From Pseudactinotalea terrae (lineage in GTDB: Bacteria; Actinomycetota; Actinomycetes; Actinomycetales; Beutenbergiaceae): 64,000 nt of DNA. Both the position numbers and the translations under genes were made by a program. Location: contig NZ_WNXZ01000007.1 of the NCBI RefSeq assembly GCF_009733845.1, forward strand, positions 1-64,000. Reading direction: 5' to 3'. The notes beneath the pieces are model-generated. The model was given only the letters and a program-made list of their open reading frames with translations. It ran no database searches and was not told the origin of the DNA. Of the stretch, positions 44,713 through 54,681 are shown in pieces; within the stretch, counting starts at the first letter, position 1; each line of letters begins with the position of its first letter.

Positions 44713-44858
44713 CCGCGTCTCGTCCCCCGTTGGTCCAGATTAGGTTGATGCTGTGACCGTATCGAAGGGCTGTGACAACGGGCGTCGTACCTGGACACGA
44801 TCCCATAACCATTAGCCTGGCCTGAGCAGCGATGCGGACGAAGAGGGCGGGACTGACA

Positions 44859-46733
44859 ATGACGCATCTGGCCGAGCCATCTGTCGGTGACGAGCGCAGC
44901 GAGGTGTTGACGAGCCTTGCAGCGGGACTCGCCATGCTCTCGGCGACCGAGGTCACACCCACCGAGGTCGACGAGGTCGTGCCCTTCGACGCCGAGGACG
45001 TGACCTTCGACGCCGAGGCCACCTGGCTCGATCAGCTCGTGCTCGTGCAGGACTGGCTGCGACTCGATCATCGCCTGGATCCCTTCGCGAGCACGGCGAC
45101 GCTGGCGACCCGATTGTTCGACGGCCTCGGAGCGAGGGACCACAGCGAGCTCTACGTGCTCGACGGCGACAGCCTGGTGCTCACGGATGCCGGCGTGGAC
45201 CTTCTCCGGGCGCGCGTCGAGCGGGCGACTGCCCTTCGTGATTCCTTCCTGGCCTCCGTCGAGACAGGCTCGCGGTCGGCCGCGACGGCGGAGTGGTTGA
45301 CCGCGTGGGACGACAGTCTCACCGCCACGGTGTCCGGTCGGATCCGCGCCAAAGCGGAGGTCTGGTCGATACACGACTTCGCATCGCGAGCGAAGTCTGG
45401 GCGACTCGACCTCAGCCCCTCGTATCAGCGGGGCGACGTCTGGCCGACTGCAGACGCACAACTCCTGATGGAGTCGATCCTCCGTGGGATCCCGTTGCCG
45501 TCGATCATCATCCTGCGGCCGCGGTCGGTCGCGGACGCACCGTTCGAGATCGTCGACGGCAAGCAGCGGCTGACCTCGATCCTCCGGTTCATCGGTGCGC
45601 ATCCCACAGCGCTCGAGTCGGTCGAGGCAGCCAACAGACAGCACCCAGGATTCGATCTCCCGCATCTGTTCCGCACCAACTACCCGGCCTTCCGACGGGC
45701 ATGGGCCGATGCGACCGGCGAGCGACTGACTACGACCCTGGAGCGGTCCTACTTCTTCCCGTACCGGCTCGCCTCTGGAGCCTCTGGACTGTCCGGCGAG
45801 CTGGCACCCTTCGCCGGGAAGTACTACCACGAGATCACCGATGAGTACGTGCACGTGGGTGGAGAGCAGGTGGCCGTCCGGGACGTGTTCGAGTCCACGA
45901 CGGACTACAAGATTCCTGTGATCGAGTACACCGAGGCGACACCTCGACAGATTCACGAGGTCTTCAGTCTCTACAACAAGCAGGGCAAGCACCTGAATGC
46001 GGAGGAGATCCGCAACGCGGTGTACCACGAGCTCCATCTGATGCGCGCCCTGTCCGCCGCTTCCGGCGACGCCCCGAGCATCCGCAAAGCGGCTCCATTC
46101 CTAGCAGCCGTCGGGGGTGACGCCGCTGACATCAGCAAGTTCCTGCAAGACGCGGGCATCGCAAGCGCGCGCTACCGCCGCACCAAGGTCCTGTCATGGC
46201 TGATGTCGATGCTGGTGGTCGAGTCGCTGAACGAGCGCGGAGAGCCGCGCAGGCTCTCGACCGCCAGCCAGATCAACGCGATGCTCGACCGAGCACAGCA
46301 CCCAGGCGACCCGCTGAACGACCCCGGAACCATCAACGAGCTCATCTCGCTCGTAGCTCTCGGCATGCGGGCGCACAGCGAGTCCGATGCCTGGGCGGAC
46401 ACGTTCAAGGACGGCAACCTGGGCAAGCGATGGCAAGACCTTCAGCTAGTGGCGAGCCTGACGGGCGTCTGCCTTGCGGGGGCGGCCCTTGGGCCGACTG
46501 TGGTGCCTGTTCTGACTGAGAATGCCGAGCGCATCAGGGCGGTGTCCGCGTCGGAGTGGAAACGACCCGCGAAGACGCAGACCTCCGTGCAGTGGGACTA
46601 CCTCGGACGCGTGGCTGTGAAGATGCTCAAGTTGCTGAAGGTCGATCCGCAGCGGGCGCACGAGGCGGTTCATTCGCTGTCTGGTGCCTCGTCAGTTACG
46701 GCTTTAGTAAGAGCCGCGGTCGAGTCGGAGTAG
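44859..46733 (+). CDS. DUF262-domain protein
   Basis: A 624-aa protein. The N-terminal 170 residues are acidic and not recognised. The central part is a DUF262 (ParB/GmrS-like) domain: LSPSYQRGDVWPT, LRGIPLPSIII and the hallmark FEIVDGKQRLTSI. In GmrSD-type enzymes this domain hydrolyses nucleotides to drive cutting of modified DNA. No HNH or other nuclease domain is seen in the C-terminal half. It is divergent from the 1003-aa gene with a 146-base gap between starts, so it may be co-regulated with that operon. The ATG at 44859 follows GGGCGGGA. Confidence 0.75.
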   Translation: MTHLAEPSVGDERSEVLTSLAAGLAMLSATEVTPTEVDEVVPFDAEDVTFDAEATWLDQLVLVQDWLRLDHRLDPFASTATLATRLFDGLGARDHSELYVLDGDSLVLTDAGVDLLRARVERATALRDSFLASVETGSRSAATAEWLTAWDDSLTATVSGRIRAKAEVWSIHDFASRAKSGRLDLSPSYQRGDVWPTADAQLLMESILRGIPLPSIIILRPRSVADAPFEIVDGKQRLTSILRFIGAHPTALESVEAANRQHPGFDLPHLFRTNYPAFRRAWADATGERLTTTLERSYFFPYRLASGASGLSGELAPFAGKYYHEITDEYVHVGGEQVAVRDVFESTTDYKIPVIEYTEATPRQIHEVFSLYNKQGKHLNAEEIRNAVYHELHLMRALSAASGDAPSIRKAAPFLAAVGGDAADISKFLQDAGIASARYRRTKVLSWLMSMLVVESLNERGEPRRLSTASQINAMLDRAQHPGDPLNDPGTINELISLVALGMRAHSESDAWADTFKDGNLGKRWQDLQLVASLTGVCLAGAALGPTVVPVLTENAERIRAVSASEWKRPAKTQTSVQWDYLGRVAVKMLKLLKVDPQRAHEAVHSLSGASSVTALVRAAVESE

Positions 46734-47099
46734 GCCGCCTCGGGAGGGGCGCAAGCACTACCGCGCAGTTGGATAGCGTCTGCGATCGGGCCGTCAGTCA
46801 GCGGGCCGCCGTCCACGAATACTTCGCGTTCGTTCCAAGTTCGTCCGAACTCGACGGGCACCTGGCGGGATGTTGATTGATCGACTTCTCCGGCTCGCCG
46901 GCGTCGAAGTCCCAGGTGGCGGGCGCTCTACGAAACAATGGAGAGGAGAGCGCACATCGAAGGCTACGGATGGATCAAGGTGCTTGGGCACTCCACACCA
47001 GATGTCCCAGGAACCCGAAGCTTCAGTCCTCTGGTCGCGCAAAGCGGCCTCTGTGACCAGCGATTCTTGTTGAATCCTGGAACGGCTAAGTCAGGTGGC
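46734..47099. other. Intergenic stretch between two convergent DUF262 genes, no gene seen
   Basis: Short open frames on both strands lack a plausible ribosome binding site and family features. From about 47000 the base composition looks less GC-rich, in step with the next gene. No terminal inverted repeat was recognised. Confidence 0.4.
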
Positions 47100-48974
47100 C
47101 TAAGCACTTTGGGCAGCCTGGATCTCAAGGTTTCGATAGAGTGCGTCCTTCATCGTACTCCAGCGCCCCCTCAAGAAGGAGCGGTATGCCTCCAACGTCA
47201 AGCCAGGCTCGCTAATATCGACATCCTCTGCTCTGCAGAGTAGAAGCCGGTCAAGAACGGCACGCTCCTCCTTTGACAATTGGTGGGCCGAAAGATACTC
47301 AGAAATAGTCTGCTCAGACTTTTCGCGATTGAGAATCTTGGTGAAAAGGGCAAGATTCGCGATACAGCTGATTGGCCAACCGGGCCCTTCGCTGGACACG
47401 ATCACACGCTTCAATCGGGAGACCGGGTACAGATGCTCCAACTCAAACTGGTGCTTCTTGTCGTCCTTGAAAGATACGAGACCCGCATATACAAAGCGCA
47501 GCAGCAAACGATCGACTGCTCGAACATACTGCCTGCTGCGCTGCTCCCTCTCGAGCTGCTTTCCGAACCACGTATCGAGCGCGTTCTCCCACGTACGCCG
47601 CTCAATTGGGCGACTATAGTAGGGCGAAGGATCTATTGCTCTTCCATCGTCGTCCATTTCCCAGACCCGTGAGAATAGCGTCGAGTAGATCGGCCCGCGC
47701 CAAGTCTCCTCAATTGCGTCCATGAGGTAGTGCTGCGGAACCGCGAGCGCAAGCCGTTTCCAATCCGCCTCCCAGTTGGGTCGTTCTGACCAGTCGCCCC
47801 TCGTGTCCCACCGGCCGGCCGCAGTGCGCGCAATAATCGAAACGATCTGGAGTTCACCATGTGCAATATCTATGCCATCGGATGTATTGTTTAGTCGGAG
47901 CCCGACGAATGGTGCCAGCCATCTTTGAACTTCAGTCGCTGCGGCGGTGAGGCAGGCTTCCATCTCGGCCGGATCGATAATCCCATCCTCAGCCCGGGGC
48001 ATGAACTCGGGCAGGAGAGCCATCCGCGATAATTGCTGACCCCGCACCACGCAACTGAGCGAAAACGCGGCCGGCTCCGTCTCCGCGGGATCGGACCGCT
48101 GGTTGAACAGCAGACTATGGCCACGGACCAGACACTTTCCGAATCCGAATAGGTACTCGAAGAGGTTGAAGTCTTGGATTGCGCGGCCAGAATCGAGATC
48201 GCTTATCGCGAATCCGCGGGATATGAGTGCGTCGTACTTGTCATTGATTGCGACGCGAACGTCAGTGGAATTGACCTGCGTCTGCGAGTTGCTCATCCAT
48301 GTGGCTGCAAACACCTCGTACTTGTTGAGCTTGGTCCCCGACTGATTGATGCGTTCGAAGATTTCGGGCAATTCACCTTCGGGCCCCGCGTAGGTGACCA
48401 CCGGTAGCGATACGGCGGTGATATCGACGGCAACCTTCAACTCGTCGAGCGCCTCCTCGATGAGGACATCGAGCTCCGCGGAACGCTTCGATGGCAATAC
48501 ATCGAGTGCGTCAAAGACGAACGCCGCAAGATTGTGCGGGGAGAAGCCTGCGGCGAATGTGAGTTTCTTCGTTGCGCGCATCCAATCCTGGATGGCGCGT
48601 TCGACGTGCAAGGAGTCGCGCTCGATGAGGTGGGCGATGCCGCTGATATGCGGTGCGCTTAGCAGTTTGCTCGATGCATATGTCAGCGGTTGTTCGCTAT
48701 AGCCAATCAATGTGCTTGTCCGCTGAAGTCCGTCGACAACTTGGTATGTCTCGTGCTGACCACCGGGATTCGGACGCCGATAAAGAAGGATCGAGCCTAT
48801 CGGATAGCCGCGATGTATTGAGTCGATGAGGTCAATTCTTTGTTGATCTTTCCATACCAGGCGGCGCTGGAACTTGGGGATTTCTACGCGCACCCCAGAA
48901 TCTGCTATCGCCTGGACCGCCTGGACCAGTTTACCGATGGTCCAGATCGAACTGCCAGCCGTATCTTTCAGCAT
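47100..48974 (-). CDS. DUF262-HNH (GmrSD-like) type IV restriction protein
   Basis: A 624-aa protein. The N-terminal DUF262 domain has IPKFQRRLVWKDQQR, RGYPIGSILLY and the hallmark YQVVDGLQRTSTLI. The C-terminal part (about residues 510-560) has FELEHLYPVSRL and later NLALFTKILNREKS, which fits the HNH-type DUF1524 nuclease of GmrD. Fusion of both halves is typical of BrxU/GmrSD-type enzymes that cut modified phage DNA. The start follows GGGAGAG. Codon use looks less GC-rich than the neighbours, a sign of separate acquisition. Confidence 0.75.
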   Translation of the reverse strand: MLKDTAGSSIWTIGKLVQAVQAIADSGVRVEIPKFQRRLVWKDQQRIDLIDSIHRGYPIGSILLYRRPNPGGQHETYQVVDGLQRTSTLIGYSEQPLTYASSKLLSAPHISGIAHLIERDSLHVERAIQDWMRATKKLTFAAGFSPHNLAAFVFDALDVLPSKRSAELDVLIEEALDELKVAVDITAVSLPVVTYAGPEGELPEIFERINQSGTKLNKYEVFAATWMSNSQTQVNSTDVRVAINDKYDALISRGFAISDLDSGRAIQDFNLFEYLFGFGKCLVRGHSLLFNQRSDPAETEPAAFSLSCVVRGQQLSRMALLPEFMPRAEDGIIDPAEMEACLTAAATEVQRWLAPFVGLRLNNTSDGIDIAHGELQIVSIIARTAAGRWDTRGDWSERPNWEADWKRLALAVPQHYLMDAIEETWRGPIYSTLFSRVWEMDDDGRAIDPSPYYSRPIERRTWENALDTWFGKQLEREQRSRQYVRAVDRLLLRFVYAGLVSFKDDKKHQFELEHLYPVSRLKRVIVSSEGPGWPISCIANLALFTKILNREKSEQTISEYLSAHQLSKEERAVLDRLLLCRAEDVDISEPGLTLEAYRSFLRGRWSTMKDALYRNLEIQAAQSA

Positions 48975-49948
48975 GATCTCTCCCTTGACACAACTCAACA
49001 TTGCTAGCAAAGGCTAGCGGAACGGATGGGACTCAGGGGTACGTCGATCGTCCTGCGCGCGGCTCAATCGTCGTCGGGCTGGCCTGCAGGTTTCCGGCTC
49101 GCTCAAGGCATCACGATTGATCTCGTCCAGAGCCTTGGTGACGGTTTGGGACATCAGTGGTCAATGTTGGCGCGAGCCGGGCAACGGGCAGCACGGCGGC
49201 GAGCAGGCGGTCACCCAGCCAGACACTGACGCGGCGCGCTGCCAGTTCTACGGTGTCTTAATGGATGAGCAAATGGGTACCGTTGGGCACTCGGCATGGG
49301 AAGCATGTGCCTTCATCATGGCTACGATTCCAGTTTGGCAGTGGCCGCCCGGCAGGATATCCATCTGTGTGACTCGGTGTCGTGAGCGATCATCCCTTGC
49401 GGCGGGCGCGGGGCAGGGCGATGCCGCCCGCGCGATCGGAAACGATGACTCTGTAGGGGCCGCGCCCGGAGCAAGTAGCGGGGCCGCCGTGAGGCGACGC
49501 TCTGAGTCCTTGTGCCGGGGCTCCGGCAAGTGGTGTGTGCCCAGTCAGTCCCCGCGCTCTCCGGCCCCTATTCACGGTGCGGTGGCATCCGGCGGCCTGG
49601 GGACCCGTAGACGCCGTCGAGATGACGATCGCGTCGAGCACTTCCGCTGCGGTCTCACCGTCGAAGTTGTGCACCGCGGCTGTGTCGAGGGCGTCATGCC
49701 TCACGGATCGAGCGTGTGGTCTCGCGGAGCGGGTTCGCGACCTTTGCCTCAGACCCTTCGTTCGACGCCCGGACCGGGAGCCTCCCGTAGAGAATCGTCA
49801 GGGCCGAACGATGTGGCGCGGCACGTAGCGGTGAGTACTTCGCGGCCAGCGTTTCCAATCCCCTATTCTCGTGGGCTAGCGGTACCGACGGACTTCGCGT
49901 GCGACATGTCCCCCACCGCACGAGTAATCGTGCTGCCCGGGGAGACAG
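48975..49948. other. 974-base stretch without a convincing gene
   Basis: Several frames are open on both strands but none has a good start region or a recognisable family. A minus-strand frame at 49390-49704 (MRHDALDTAAVHNFDGETA) is the most protein-like and could be a decayed gene. Together with 46734-47099 it brackets the lower-GC DUF262-HNH gene, so it may hold the scars of insertion. The last 20 bases carry the ribosome binding site (GGGGAGA) of the next gene. Confidence 0.4.
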
Positions 49949-52252
49949 ATGGCGTCGACGTACCGCCTGCAGGCGGCCGATCTGGTGCGGATGTTCGAGC
50001 CGCCCTCACCCGGGGAGGAGCAGCTCGCGCGGACACTCGCCTACTCGGGCGCCTCGCCGTCGGCCTCGGAACGGCAGTCGTGGCGGGCGTCGCTGCCCGT
50101 ACTTGGCCGAGACCTGGTCGACGCCGACCTTGGCCACATCGAGGTTCTGCTTGAGCATCGCCTACCGCTGAGCTCGAAGCGGACCGATGCCGTTCTCGCG
50201 GGCGTGCACCCACGCACTGGCCATCCCTCGTACGTGGTGGTCGAACTCAAGCAATGGTCGAATGCGCACCGGTGGGAGGACGACGACATGCTCGTCGAGG
50301 TACCAGGCGCCGCCTACCGACCCGTACTGCACCCGTCGCTCCAGGTGGCTGGGTACGTCGGCTACCTCCGCGACTTCACCACGTCGATCGACGCCACCCA
50401 CGCTTCGATTCAAGGCGTCGCCTACCTGCACAACGCGGCCGATACCGGCGTCGCCGAGCTGTGGTCCGTCCCGGCCGCACATCAAGCGCCGGTGTTCACC
50501 GGCCAGCGTCGCGGCGAGTTTGTCGATTTTCTGCGAGGCCAGTTCTCTGACGAACCTGGCCGCAGCGCGGCCGATGTCCTCCTCGGGTCCGCGATCCGCC
50601 CCTCGAAGCGCCTGCTCACAGTTGCGGCCGCCGAGATCCGCGAGCGCGAGAACTTCATCCTCCTCGACGAGCAGCGCGTCGCCTATCAACTCGTGCTGCA
50701 CGAGGTCGAGGCGGCTCGACGCGAAGATCACAAGACCGCCGTCGTGATCTCGGGCGGACCGGGCTCGGGCAAGAGTGTCATCGCTCTCGCCCTCCTTGGT
50801 GAGCTCGCTCGAAGCGGGCGAGCCGCGCTCCATGCGACCGGCTCTCAGAGCTTCACGCAGACGCTGCGCAAGGTGGCGGGACACCGCTCCCGTGAGACGC
50901 AGTCGCTCTTCAAGTACTTCAACTCGTTCATGAACGCCGACCGCAACGGTCTCGACGTCCTTATCCTCGACGAGGCGCACCGTATCCGGGACAAGTCCGT
51001 CAACCGGTACACGTCCAAGGTGGTTCGCGAGCACGCGGGTCCGCAGATCGACGAGCTCCTCGACGCCGCCCGCGTGCCCGTGTTCCTCCTCGACGAGCAT
51101 CAAGTGGTCCGCCCGGGTGAAGTCGGCTCCATCGACCTCATCGAGAGCCGTGCAGAAGAACGCGGGATCGACATCAGACACGTCGACCTCAACGCCCAGT
51201 TCCGCGCCGGCGGGAGTGAGGCCTACATCAGCTGGGTGCTCAGCCTTCTCGGCCTCGCTCCGGGTGGCCCACAGCCCTGGCGGGGTGACGAGCCCACCTA
51301 CTCGCTCGACGCCGTCGACAGTCCCGAAGAGCTCGAGGCTCGCCTGCTCCTGCACCACGACGGCGGGGCGACTGCCCGTATGACCGCAGGCTATTGCTGG
51401 CGGTGGAGCGACCCGACGAAGGACGGGCAGCTCGTCCCTGACGTCACGATCGGTTCGTGGCAGCGCCCGTGGAACGTCAAGGGCGATCGGCGCGTGGGCG
51501 ACGCGCCGCCGTCACAGCTCTGGGCAACCGAGTTGGGCGGCTTCGAGCAGGTCGGCTGTGTCTACACCGCGCAGGGATTCGAGTACGACTGGAACGGCGT
51601 GATCCTCGGCCCCGACCTCGTGTGGCGCACCGACCGATGGGTCGCCGTACGGGAGGCAAATCGAGATCCGGCGTTCCGATCCCGCTCGGCTGTGAGTGAC
51701 GTGGAGTTCGACCGGCTCGTGCGGAACGTCTATAAGGTCCTCCTCACGCGCGGGATGCGCGGGACGCTGGTGTACTCAACCGATCCCGAGACTCAGGAAC
51801 TGCTGAAGTCCCTGGTGCTAAGGCGGGGAACCGTGGCTCAAGTCACTGGCGGTACTCCGTTGGTTGGCAATCCCTCGGCTGCATACGTCGTTGGTGAACC
51901 GTCACGGCCGAAGGAGAAGGTCTCCACAGTCCGAGTGACGGGCCTGACGCCACAGTCAGTGCTCAGAGACTTCGTTCTGCTGGCACTCCGCGACCTAGGA
52001 GGGTCTGCGACGAAGGAGAAGGTCCTCGACCGGATCGACGAACGCTTTGGCGCCGGCTTGACGCGGGATGACCGCCGGCGGCAGCCCTCGAACAACGAGG
52101 TCAAGTGGGAGAACCAGGCCGCCTGGGAGCGCAACGCCATGGTCACGGACAAACTGATCGAGCCTTATGTCCGTGGCGTCACCACGCGCGGTGTCTGGAC
52201 CCTCACACCACTCGGGCGGGTTGAGGCCGACCGGCTCGCAGACGGCGGATAA
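49949..52252 (+). CDS. DUF2075 helicase with N-terminal nuclease-like domain
   Basis: A 767-aa protein in three parts. Residues about 30-180 contain RTDAVLAGV and YVVVELKQW, the Asp and E-x-K pattern of a PD-(D/E)XK nuclease. Residues about 260-650 are a DUF2075 helicase (Schlafen group 3-like): Walker A GGPGSGKS, DEAHRI, and FLLDEHQVV. The C-terminal 100 residues form a winged-helix-like domain (DLGGSATKEKVLDRI; GVWTLTPLGRVEAD). Such proteins are found in defence islands. It stands alone, with its own ribosome binding site. Confidence 0.78.
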   Translation: MASTYRLQAADLVRMFEPPSPGEEQLARTLAYSGASPSASERQSWRASLPVLGRDLVDADLGHIEVLLEHRLPLSSKRTDAVLAGVHPRTGHPSYVVVELKQWSNAHRWEDDDMLVEVPGAAYRPVLHPSLQVAGYVGYLRDFTTSIDATHASIQGVAYLHNAADTGVAELWSVPAAHQAPVFTGQRRGEFVDFLRGQFSDEPGRSAADVLLGSAIRPSKRLLTVAAAEIRERENFILLDEQRVAYQLVLHEVEAARREDHKTAVVISGGPGSGKSVIALALLGELARSGRAALHATGSQSFTQTLRKVAGHRSRETQSLFKYFNSFMNADRNGLDVLILDEAHRIRDKSVNRYTSKVVREHAGPQIDELLDAARVPVFLLDEHQVVRPGEVGSIDLIESRAEERGIDIRHVDLNAQFRAGGSEAYISWVLSLLGLAPGGPQPWRGDEPTYSLDAVDSPEELEARLLLHHDGGATARMTAGYCWRWSDPTKDGQLVPDVTIGSWQRPWNVKGDRRVGDAPPSQLWATELGGFEQVGCVYTAQGFEYDWNGVILGPDLVWRTDRWVAVREANRDPAFRSRSAVSDVEFDRLVRNVYKVLLTRGMRGTLVYSTDPETQELLKSLVLRRGTVAQVTGGTPLVGNPSAAYVVGEPSRPKEKVSTVRVTGLTPQSVLRDFVLLALRDLGGSATKEKVLDRIDERFGAGLTRDDRRRQPSNNEVKWENQAAWERNAMVTDKLIEPYVRGVTTRGVWTLTPLGRVEADRLADGG

Positions 52253-52275
52253 CCCCGCCGCCACAAGTACGTCTG

Positions 52276-53415
52276 TTACTCCTGCATCTTGCTGTGGGGC
52301 GATGCACCTGGCCGTCGATGCGCCCGCAGTGGGGGAAACCGTCTTTCGTTGAGATCGATCTTTGCACCGGTGACCTGGAGTAGGTCGATCTGCGCGACAT
52401 CGGCGAGGCGGGCCAGGTAGATGAGCACGTCAGCCATCTCCTGACTGACACGTTCGCGGAGGGCGGCGTCCTCGATGACAGCCGTTCGACTCGCCTCGCC
52501 GTCGAGCCACTGGAGCTCGGCTGCCAACTCGCCTGCTTCACCTGCAATCGCCATCGCAAGGTTCTTCGGGGTGTGGAACTGGTCCCAGTCACGAGCGGCG
52601 GCGAAGGCTCTCAGACGGTCGGTGAGTGCCTCGACGGTCCCAGTAGCGCTCTCGGCGCGCCGTGTGACGTCGGGGACGACGGTTGCACTTGCCGGTCGCC
52701 GTGGCGGATGGTGCGGTGCGGGCGGAGCGACGATGTAGCCGGTCTCGATATCACCAAAGGCCATCAGGGTTCCGGGGTCGTTGTCGAACAGCCAGGCGAG
52801 GTAGGCGCACACGACTGCGTCCACCTCGTCCTCGACTGAGTCCAGGTCCACCGGACGGGCACTGCGTGACACAACCGCTCGGATCTCCTGCCACCGTGCG
52901 TTCGTCTCGAGGGCGAGGATGTGCCATGTCTCCATGAGATCCAGGAGCCTGATCAGCTCGGACCTCCGCCCCTCGATTCGGCCCTTCTTGTACCGGACCA
53001 CCCACTCAAGGCCGAGCAGGCCCACGAGCGCCGCGTGGGGGTACACCTCAACGCACACCGGACGGCCGGAGCTCGCCGGATCCACCTCCCAGCCGTGGCG
53101 CTCCGCAAGGAGCTCAGCGCGCGGGGGGTTCATGTACGCACGGGAACGGTTGCTCGCATGGCAGCTCGCGCCATAGCGGCCGTAGGCCACGCCGACCAGC
53201 CGTTCGCACTCGCGCATCCCGGTCTCGTTCGGAACGATCAACGGGGCGTCCACGGCAATGACTTGCGGCGCGCCGGCAAAGGTGCCTAGCCACGCGTCGA
53301 TCTCGTCATCGGTACGTCCCGATCCAGATGCGATAAGGCGTCCGGCCGTGTCCACCACGGCCAGACCTGTACGCGCCCGGTCGCCCCAAGCGAGGTCGAT
53401 GCCGACATAACTCAT
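52276..53415 (-). CDS. DUF429 - MazG-like pyrophosphohydrolase fusion
   Basis: A 379-aa fusion. Residues 1-235 are a DUF429 domain (MSYVGIDLAWGDRARTGLAV, IAVDAPLIVPN, EVYPHAALVGLLGL, DEVDAVVCAYLAW), an RNase H-like fold with conserved acidic residues. After a Pro-rich linker, residues about 255-360 are MazG-like: AMAIAGEAGELAAELQWL and VSQEMADVLIYLARLAD give the E-x-x-E and E-x-x-D metal sites. MazG enzymes cut (d)NTPs or alarmone-like nucleotides to monophosphates. The fusion is unusual. It starts at the ATG complementary to 53413-53415 and is divergent from the DUF6361 operon, 54 bases away. Confidence 0.78.
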   Translation of the reverse strand: MSYVGIDLAWGDRARTGLAVVDTAGRLIASGSGRTDDEIDAWLGTFAGAPQVIAVDAPLIVPNETGMRECERLVGVAYGRYGASCHASNRSRAYMNPPRAELLAERHGWEVDPASSGRPVCVEVYPHAALVGLLGLEWVVRYKKGRIEGRRSELIRLLDLMETWHILALETNARWQEIRAVVSRSARPVDLDSVEDEVDAVVCAYLAWLFDNDPGTLMAFGDIETGYIVAPPAPHHPPRRPASATVVPDVTRRAESATGTVEALTDRLRAFAAARDWDQFHTPKNLAMAIAGEAGELAAELQWLDGEASRTAVIEDAALRERVSQEMADVLIYLARLADVAQIDLLQVTGAKIDLNERRFPPLRAHRRPGASPHSKMQE

Positions 53416-53469
53416 GACTTGCTTCCTCGATCCACCGCCTGGGCGTGCGTCCGCACTAGGTTCCCATGT

Positions 53470-54681
53470 ATGCCGTCTCTCCTCGCCTGGCTCGACACGA
53501 CTGAAGATGAGCAGCGCGTATCCCGCGAGCTGATGTCGCTCTTCGTCGAGCCCGAGGGCCGCGACGAGCTCGGGATCGGGCAGGTCCGTGACGCGTTTAG
53601 CGAGCTGCTCTTTCCCGGCACCACGACCCTGCTCACCCGAGCGCGGTACTACCTGCTGGTGCCGTGGTGCTATCGCGACGGTCGCGCCCGCGGCACCTCC
53701 GGTGAGGAGTGCTTCCGGATCGGCCAGCGGCAGGAGCGGGACCTCATCGGCGCCCTCCGCCACGAGCTCCAGCCGGGAGAGACCGGGCTGATCGGGGCCA
53801 CGCTCGGCGCCAACGTCCGCAATCTGCCCTCCGTCTACTACTGGGGTGGCCTCATCCGCTTCGGGATCCTGGCCAGCGGCGTCGATGTGCACCATCTCGG
53901 CCGCCACCAGCCCGACACCTCGGAGGCGACCGAGCTCGCCGAGCGGGCGGTCACCGACTGGGATCCCACGCTCCCCAGTCCGCCTCCCCGACGCGAGGGG
54001 GAGGACGGGTTTCCCTGGCGGATGCCCGGCGGCTTCCGTCTCACGCCCGAGGAGTCGCAGTACCTCACCGAACGCATCGTCCGGAGCGTCCCCGACACCG
54101 CCCTCGCGGCACTCCTCCTCCGTGACGACCCGCTCCCCGACACGCGGTTCGCGTGGGACTTCCTCGACGACGGCGTGCCCCACCTTCGCCACGCCCGGCT
54201 GTTCTCCGCCGCGATTCACGGCGCGCAGATCCTCTACAACCTGCTCGTCGCCGAGCGATACGTCGCGACCCCGGACCTCGACCGCTACGACGTGGACATC
54301 CTGGACGAGTACCGCACCCTCCTTTACGACTGGGCGGACGAGCTTCCTGCGGCCGACCTCGCCACCTGGGACGTCCCCGAGATGTGGCGCACCGTCACCG
54401 GCGTCAACCCCCGCATCGCCCCCGCCACCAGGGCCTTCATCGACGCGTGGATCACCGCAGTCCGGACCGACCCACAGCAGGTGGCGGACGACCCCCGGCT
54501 CCGGAACGCCGTCGAGAACCGCGAGCGCCGCAAGGGCAAGCGGTCGCGCTTCGCCAACCGCAAGCTCCTCGCTAGCTGGCCCCGCGACTCGGGCATCGGC
54601 CGGCTCGACTTCCGCTGGTCCACCGTGAAGCGGATCGTCGACGACATCCACCAGGGCAGGACGATCGATGCTGCGGCCTGA
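53470..54681 (+). CDS. DUF6361-family protein, first gene of a three-gene operon
   Basis: A 403-aa protein. The N-terminal block is characteristic of DUF6361: PSLLAWLDTTEDEQRVSREL, DELGIGQVRDAFSELLFPGT, LTRARYYLLVPWCY. The rest is helical with many Arg and Asp, and no catalytic motif is evident. The basic C-terminal segment (ENRERRKGKRSRFANRKLL) could touch nucleic acid. The ATG at 53470 begins the conserved block; the frame is open further upstream but that part is not conserved in kind. It overlaps the PLD gene by 14 bases. Confidence 0.7.
   Translation: MPSLLAWLDTTEDEQRVSRELMSLFVEPEGRDELGIGQVRDAFSELLFPGTTTLLTRARYYLLVPWCYRDGRARGTSGEECFRIGQRQERDLIGALRHELQPGETGLIGATLGANVRNLPSVYYWGGLIRFGILASGVDVHHLGRHQPDTSEATELAERAVTDWDPTLPSPPPRREGEDGFPWRMPGGFRLTPEESQYLTERIVRSVPDTALAALLLRDDPLPDTRFAWDFLDDGVPHLRHARLFSAAIHGAQILYNLLVAERYVATPDLDRYDVDILDEYRTLLYDWADELPAADLATWDVPEMWRTVTGVNPRIAPATRAFIDAWITAVRTDPQQVADDPRLRNAVENRERRKGKRSRFANRKLLASWPRDSGIGRLDFRWSTVKRIVDDIHQGRTIDAAA

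Noticed and set aside
49390-49704. Transposase remnant
   Set aside because: The minus-strand frame looks protein-like, but no DDE or other transposase motif and no terminal repeats could be found.
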